A DNA stretch of 11,017 nt from Paludibacter sp. (lineage in GTDB: Bacteria > Bacteroidota > Bacteroidia > Bacteroidales > Paludibacteraceae). Where the stretch lies: contig JAUSNQ010000088.1 of NCBI GenBank assembly GCA_030655595.1, forward strand, positions 1 to 11,017, read 5' to 3'. Of this stretch, positions 7,670 through 11,017 are shown one piece after another; position 1 is the stretch's first letter, and every line of letters starts with the position of its first letter. Made by a program: the position numbers and the translations under genes. Under the pieces are notes generated by a model. That model was not told the DNA's origin. It saw only the letters and a program-made list of their open reading frames with translations, and searched no databases.

Positions 7670-8729
7670 AATCTGTAATTCTTTTTATCAGTGAGTTTTC
7701 TTTGTTATTCAATATCTTTACCCGGATGGGCAAGACAAAGATATGATATTTTAGTGAATTTGGAATGTCTTTATTTTTTATTAACCTCGCTGCATCTTTC
7801 TCAGTGACAAGGATGAGTTTATCCGGTGAGTTAAATTCCTGAAATTTTTTCTCAATAAAGAATAAATCTTTTTTTGTAAATTCATGGTGATCATTGAAAT
7901 GGATGCTTTCTATTTTTTCTGTATATGCACTCAAATGGTTGCTAATCATTGCAGGCGAGACAATTCCTGTTATCAGAAGTACAGCGGCATTTTTTTTCTT
8001 TATTTTTTTAAACAGCCACTGTTCGTCTGCATATTTTATGAATAAGGGTAGAGGTTCGTCATAAACATACGCCGAAAAATAGACTTGGTGATAGATGCTG
8101 GGTTTAACTTCATGTTCGATTACACGCATATCTATCGGTCTTATTTCCAACGGGCATTTTGTTACAATGATGATATCAGCCCGTTTACTGCCTTTGGCCG
8201 ATTCTCGTAAATTTCCACCGGGTAAAATGCTGTCGCGTGTATGTAATCTGTTGAAATCCGTCAGCAAAATCAATAAACCTGATCTGATTTTTCTGTGCTG
8301 AAACGCATCATCTAATATGATGGCATCTAGATTAGGGTGTATTTCTATAAGCCGATCAATTCCGATACTCCTATTTTCGCAGACTGCTACAGGAATGTTT
8401 TGGAATTTTTGGTGTATCTGAAATGGTTCATCACCGATTTGATTTGAGTTGGCATTTTTATCAGCCAAGACAAAACCCTTCGTTTTGCGTTTGTATCCAC
8501 GGCTTAACATGGCAACCCGAAAAAGTGATTGCAACTCAGTTATGATAAATTCTACATGGGGTGTCTTTCCTGTCCCTCCAATCGTCAAATTGCCTACAGA
8601 TATGATAGCTGTCTTTTTTTCTTTGGTTGCAAATAACCCAATATCGTAAAGCCAGTTACGCACTGAAGTTACAATTCCGTAAAGCATGGAGAACGGAAGA
8701 AAGATAATATATCGCATTGCTTTCTTCAT
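7641..8729 (-). CDS. lpxK: Tetraacyldisaccharide 4'-kinase
   Basis: LpxK phosphorylates the 4' position of the lipid A disaccharide precursor at the cytoplasmic face of the inner membrane. From the ATG at 8729 the protein has 362 residues. The P-loop GGTGKT is at 51-56, after an N-terminal membrane-associated segment. Also present are SRGYKR (76-81), GDEP (99-102), the family signature LDDAFQHR (139-146), LPGGNLRE (169-176), DHHEF (280-284) and TEKDAARL (309-316). The frame extends upstream to a GTG at 8762, but that codon overlaps the -7 box of a well-formed promoter and would lie upstream of the transcript, and the family normally begins just before the [12 protein letters not shown] segment. 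I therefore chose 8729. The end overlaps punA by 29 nt. Its presence means lipid A, and so an LPS- or LOS-bearing outer membrane. Confidence 0.94.
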   Translation of the reverse strand: MKKAMRYIIFLPFSMLYGIVTSVRNWLYDIGLFATKEKKTAIISVGNLTIGGTGKTPHVEFIITELQSLFRVAMLSRGYKRKTKGFVLADKNANSNQIGDEPFQIHQKFQNIPVAVCENRSIGIDRLIEIHPNLDAIILDDAFQHRKIRSGLLILLTDFNRLHTRDSILPGGNLRESAKGSKRADIIIVTKCPLEIRPIDMRVIEHEVKPSIYHQVYFSAYVYDEPLPLFIKYADEQWLFKKIKKKNAAVLLITGIVSPAMISNHLSAYTEKIESIHFNDHHEFTKKDLFFIEKKFQEFNSPDKLILVTEKDAARLIKNKDIPNSLKYHIFVLPIRVKILNNKENSLIKRITDYVAENTGNR

Positions 8730-8761
8730 GATTTTGCTTGTAATCAGTTGATTATCCAACA

Positions 8762-8792
8762 CAAAGGTAATACTTCCAACAAGTTAAGCAAA
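8762..8792 (-). promoter_or_regulatory. Promoter of the lpxK-punA operon
   Basis: On the - strand TTTG (8789-8792) is followed, after exactly 19 nt, by TACCTTTG (8762-8769). Both boxes match the Bacteroidota primary sigma consensus TTTG-N19-TAnnTTTG without mismatch. Transcription would begin near 8755, about 25 nt before the ATG at 8729. The promoter occupies the 54-nt stretch between yidD and lpxK and separates the two groups. It is the best promoter match in the window. Confidence 0.75.
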
Positions 8793-8816
8793 TTTTTCTC
8801 GAATTTTTCATGAATT

Positions 8817-9047
8817 TTATGGAACCGGATCGTATCCGCTACCACCCCAGGGATGACAACTGAAGATTCTTTTAACCGAAAGCCATCCTCCCTTTAGTAT
8901 GCCATGCTTCATGATTGCTTCGATGGTATATTGTGAGCAAGTTGGTGTATATCTGCAACTTGGGTGTTTCAATGGAGAGATTGAGTATTTATATATATAT
9001 ACAGGAATTAAAAAAAGGTGACGGATGAAATTTTTAAGTCTTTTCAT
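8817..9047 (-). CDS. yidD: Membrane protein insertion efficiency factor YidD
   Basis: A 76-residue protein of the YidD (DUF37) family, thought to assist YidC-dependent insertion of inner-membrane proteins. The N-terminal amphipathic or hydrophobic stretch (about 8-24) includes [14 protein letters not shown]. The conserved core follows: [21 protein letters not shown] (29-49, with Cys31 and Cys37) and the C-terminal [14 protein letters not shown] (63-76, with Cys64). It is complete at both ends. The ATG lies 3 nt after the rnpA stop, matching the widespread rnpA-yidD pairing, so the two are probably translated from the same message. A (TA)6 run at 8990-9001 falls within the Tyr-Ile-Tyr codons. 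Confidence 0.95.
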   Translation of the reverse strand: MKRLKNFIRHLFLIPVYIYKYSISPLKHPSCRYTPTCSQYTIEAIMKHGILKGGWLSVKRIFSCHPWGGSGYDPVP

Positions 9048-9050
9048 CTA

Positions 9051-9470
9051 TTATGATTTTAAATTTGATAGAATTTTTGATAATGCAAATTTAATTTTTT
9101 TTTCAATCTCACTAAAATTAGCTTCCTTTTCGGAGATGTAAGTAATGGCAATAAATAAGACTTGCGTTCTATTCTCATATTCTTGCAGAAATTGCAGGTA
9201 TTTCGTTACTTCTTCTATAAACGTTGTTTTATTAAGTCGGTAAGCTTCTCGTATCAATCTTTTGATTCTGTTTCTGTTGACCGCTTTTTTAATTTTTTTC
9301 TTGGGAACGCTAATCAAAATTTTAAGCGGAGAATCAGTATTTTCCTCTGAGAGTTTGTAAACAATGCGTAAAGGGTGTGCAAGAAAAGCATTTCCTTCAG
9401 CAAATAATTTTCCGATGCGAATTTCTCCACACAACTTTTCTTTTTTTGGAAAACTATTCAAATATTGCAT
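9051..9470 (-). CDS. rnpA: Ribonuclease P protein component
   Basis: This is the protein subunit of RNase P, which with the catalytic RNA removes 5' leaders from pre-tRNAs. The 139-residue length suits Bacteroidales. The basic RNR signature reads KKAVNRNRIKRLIREAYR (61-78), preceded by the strand ILISVPKKKIKK. The N-terminal region with LCGEIRIGKLFAEG (13-26) corresponds to the usual L-x-F-x-x-(I/L)F segment, here without a clear phenylalanine at the first position. The RNase P RNA gene is not in this window. rnpA follows the terminator of hemD and appears to start from its own -7 box at 9502-9509. It is followed 3 nt later by yidD. There is no rpmH or dnaA nearby, unlike the classic origin-linked arrangement; hemD-rnpA-yidD is, to my recollection, common in Bacteroidota. 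Confidence 0.94.
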   Translation of the reverse strand: MQYLNSFPKKEKLCGEIRIGKLFAEGNAFLAHPLRIVYKLSEENTDSPLKILISVPKKKIKKAVNRNRIKRLIREAYRLNKTTFIEEVTKYLQFLQEYENRTQVLFIAITYISEKEANFSEIEKKIKFALSKILSNLKS

Positions 9471-9489
9471 TGTTAATGATGTTTGTTGT

Positions 9490-9535
9490 AAAAAACAATC
9501 CCAAAAGTACGATTTTTTTCGTTACCTCTGGGATT
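9490..9535 (-). terminator. Rho-independent terminator downstream of hemD
   Basis: On the - strand the arm AATCCCAGAGGTAACG (9520-9535) pairs with CGTACTTTTGGGATT (9497-9511), giving 13 bp including two G-T pairs, one bulged A, then 2 bp, around an A-rich 8-nt loop. It is followed directly by G and TTTTTT (9490-9495). This is a textbook intrinsic terminator 48 nt after the hemD stop. The + strand also has T-runs after the stem, but no gene there reads into it. Confidence 0.75.
9502..9509 (-). promoter_or_regulatory. -7 box for rnpA-yidD, inside the hemD terminator arm
   Basis: TACTTTTG on the - strand matches TAnnTTTG exactly and lies 31 nt upstream of the rnpA ATG. No TTG is found at a normal -33 distance, where the terminator's 5' arm sits. 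The box is part of the terminator's 3' arm, so one sequence seems to serve both ends of neighbouring transcripts. Transcription would start around 9495. Confidence 0.5.
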
Positions 9536-9582
9536 TTTTTATTTTTTAGGAATTCAGTTGAATCTACTCAGACTGCTTGGAT

Positions 9583-10341
9583 TTATTTTTTCAGCTTCTT
9601 GAAATAATCTTTCAAGAAAGCATCCAATGCCATAGTCATGGAAGGGTATTGAGGTGTTGGAGCTTCTAAATCCAACCTCAAACCTGATTCTTTTACAGCT
9701 GCTGCTGTGGTAGAACCGAAACTCCCGATTTGTATTTCACCTTGTTTAAAATCCGGGAAATTTTTAAATAATGATTGTACTCCAAGTGGGCTGAAGAACA
9801 GCATCATATCATAATTGAATTCCTCTTTGTTATTAAATTCATTGCTCACGGTTCTGTACATAATAGCCTTGTTGTAGGTTATTTTTGAGCTGTCCAGTGC
9901 AGCAATAATGTCCTCGTTTAATATTTCAGGCGTTACGAATAAGTATTTTTCAGTGGTATGTTTGTTTAATACTGTTACTAAATCAGACATTTTACCAGTT
10001 GCCCCGTAAAACACTTTTCTCTTACGATAATGGATGTAGTGTTGTAAATATACTGCAACCGACTCAGAAGTACAGAAGTACTTCATTCCCTCCGGAATTG
10101 TAATTCTCATTTCATCACAAATACTGAAGAAATGATCTATTCCTTGTTTTGCATTGAAAATAATAGCAGTATAATCTAAAATTGATATCCGTTGCATACG
10201 AAATTCCTTCGCAGATAGCGGTTCAACTTTTATAAAAGGACGAAATTCAATCTTTACATTATATTTCTCGCTGATGTCAAAATAGGGGGACTTGTCTCCC
10301 GTAGGTTGAGGCTGAGAAACCAGTATCTTCTTAATTTTCAA
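9583..10341 (-). CDS. hemD: Uroporphyrinogen-III synthase
   Basis: HemD cyclises hydroxymethylbilane with inversion of ring D to give uroporphyrinogen III, the branch point to haem, sirohaem and corrinoids. HemD is poorly conserved in sequence, and this one (252 residues) is recognised by its Bacteroidota-type start KIKKILVSQPQPTGDKSPYF, the two-lobed alternating alpha/beta pattern, YRTVSN (162-167), LFFSPLGVQSLF (181-192), and the C-terminal IGSFGSTTAAAVKESGL (205-221), which corresponds to the IGxxTAxAxxxxG signature. The start codon appears to be TTG at 10341: an in-frame TAA lies two codons upstream (10345-10347), and the first ATG comes only at residue 49, after the conserved N-terminus. 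It follows the DUF4271 gene by 17 nt and is closed by a strong terminator. hemA-hemC genes are not in view. Confidence 0.88.
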   Translation of the reverse strand: MKIKKILVSQPQPTGDKSPYFDISEKYNVKIEFRPFIKVEPLSAKEFRMQRISILDYTAIIFNAKQGIDHFFSICDEMRITIPEGMKYFCTSESVAVYLQHYIHYRKRKVFYGATGKMSDLVTVLNKHTTEKYLFVTPEILNEDIIAALDSSKITYNKAIMYRTVSNEFNNKEEFNYDMMLFFSPLGVQSLFKNFPDFKQGEIQIGSFGSTTAAAVKESGLRLDLEAPTPQYPSMTMALDAFLKDYFKKLKK

Positions 10342-10358
10342 GACTTAATAATTTTTAA

Positions 10359-11017
10359 TTAAAATTCCTTTACGATCCATTTGTACAACTGATACATGAT
10401 AATCAGAGGCAAAATTTCGAGAGTGCAAAGATACAACATTATGTGAAAGAAATCTAATAATTTTTGGAAAAAAATCTGAAAATATTTGACTATAATAAAA
10501 AACAGTGCTGAAACAGATAAAATTAACGCAGTTTGATCAAAGATTTTCACATTCATCCCATCGTGAAAGTATATTTTTAAAACTAAAAGTGGAAACAGTA
10601 GAAATCCTAAAAAGGAAAGCGTATTGTAATAATTTTCTTTACCGGCTTTATAGAGCTCTGGATCGATAAATACATATCCGATTAACTTTGAAACATATTC
10701 TTTTATCAACAAGAAAAACAATCCAATTAAAAAAAGCAGCAGATATTTAGAGAGGGTTATGGTATCTGAAGTGTTTATAGATAGATAAAGATATAAAGTG
10801 ATTACACCAACTGAGAAAACCGTTAATAAAAATCGTGATTGGTATTCATCAACGGTTGTTTTGCTGAAAATACTTGATCTTGTGCGAACCTTGGTGATGT
10901 TTTTAATGGCATCTACAATCCAACTATAAGATCGATTTATGGAGAAAACCAAAAAAATAAAAAGCATAAATACAATTCCAAAAACCCAATTTTCAGTTTG
11001 GGGATTGGTAGGCAAAG
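10359..11017 (-). CDS. DUF4271 multi-pass membrane protein (N-terminus outside window)
   Basis: The frame is open to the right edge; the first start-like codon (TTG at 11015) need not be the real start, so the N-terminus is missing. The visible ~219 residues contain at least six hydrophobic segments, around residues 12-26, 63-81, 89-107, 133-149, 163-184 and 190-211 counted from the TTG, with basic residues in the loops (for example KNITKVRTRSS). Family assignment to DUF4271 rests on the overall pattern and on its position immediately upstream of hemD, a linkage I recall as frequent in Bacteroidota. The function is not known. No catalytic motif is visible. It probably shares a transcript with hemD (17 nt apart). 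Confidence 0.72.
   Translation of the reverse strand, partial: LPTNPQTENWVFGIVFMLFIFLVFSINRSYSWIVDAIKNITKVRTRSSIFSKTTVDEYQSRFLLTVFSVGVITLYLYLSINTSDTITLSKYLLLFLIGLFFLLIKEYVSKLIGYVFIDPELYKAGKENYYNTLSFLGFLLFPLLVLKIYFHDGMNVKIFDQTALILSVSALFFIIVKYFQIFFQKLLDFFHIMLYLCTLEILPLIIMYQLYKWIVKEF

Noticed and set aside
7990..7997. T8 homopolymer in lpxK as a slippage site
   Set aside because: The run encodes part of a lysine-rich segment, the frame continues to the correct C-terminus, and loss of lipid A synthesis by slippage is unlikely to be tolerated.
8806..8816. TTCATGAA palindrome after yidD as an operator or terminator
   Set aside because: Eight bases in AT-rich DNA is expected by chance, and no U-tract or second copy accompanies it.
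8990..9001. (TA)6 dinucleotide run in yidD as a phase-variation switch
   Set aside because: It is short, lies in codons of a conserved Tyr-Ile-Tyr stretch of a housekeeping gene, and the frame is intact. AT-rich composition explains it.

Overview
The window reads as a chromosomal housekeeping segment from a Bacteroidota bacterium, most likely order Bacteroidales. The evidence is the family content (a DUF5686 outer-membrane protein, DUF4271 next to hemD, a Bacteroidales-type 217-residue uracil phosphoribosyltransferase), AT-rich DNA, the lack of convincing Shine-Dalgarno sequences, and several -7 boxes of the Bacteroidota type TAnnTTTG. The genus cannot be resolved by eye. I see no tRNA, rRNA, CRISPR array, insertion sequence, phage gene or integrase.

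Left part (1-2875, + strand): the C-terminal part of a DUF5686 outer-membrane protein runs in from the left edge. It is followed by proC (last step of proline synthesis) and, 4 nt later, upp (uracil salvage). proC has its own -7 box just upstream, so proC-upp looks like a two-gene transcription unit. Middle (2880-6768): a secreted M6-family metalloprotease on the - strand converges on upp with only 4 nt between the stop codons. It diverges from sppA (+), an inner-membrane signal peptide peptidase, across a 190-nt AT-rich region that carries both promoters.

Right part (6857-11017, - strand), in order of transcription from the right edge: DUF4271 (multi-pass membrane protein, truncated by the window), hemD (uroporphyrinogen-III synthase, apparent TTG start), a strong intrinsic terminator, rnpA (RNase P protein), yidD (membrane-insertion factor), then a separate promoter and lpxK (lipid A 4'-kinase) overlapping punA (purine nucleoside phosphorylase) by 29 nt. 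punA and sppA converge on a perfect 16-bp inverted repeat.

The genes serve the cell envelope (DUF5686, SppA, LpxK, YidD), nucleotide salvage (Upp, PunA), proline and haem synthesis, and tRNA processing. I found no undescribed multi-gene system. The points most worth a second look are at the regulatory and residue level: an rnpA -7 box embedded in the hemD terminator, a well-formed promoter that moves the lpxK start, a non-ATG hemD start, an Asp in PunA at the position that sets purine specificity in the human enzyme, and an M6 protease that ends without an evident secretion-sorting domain.
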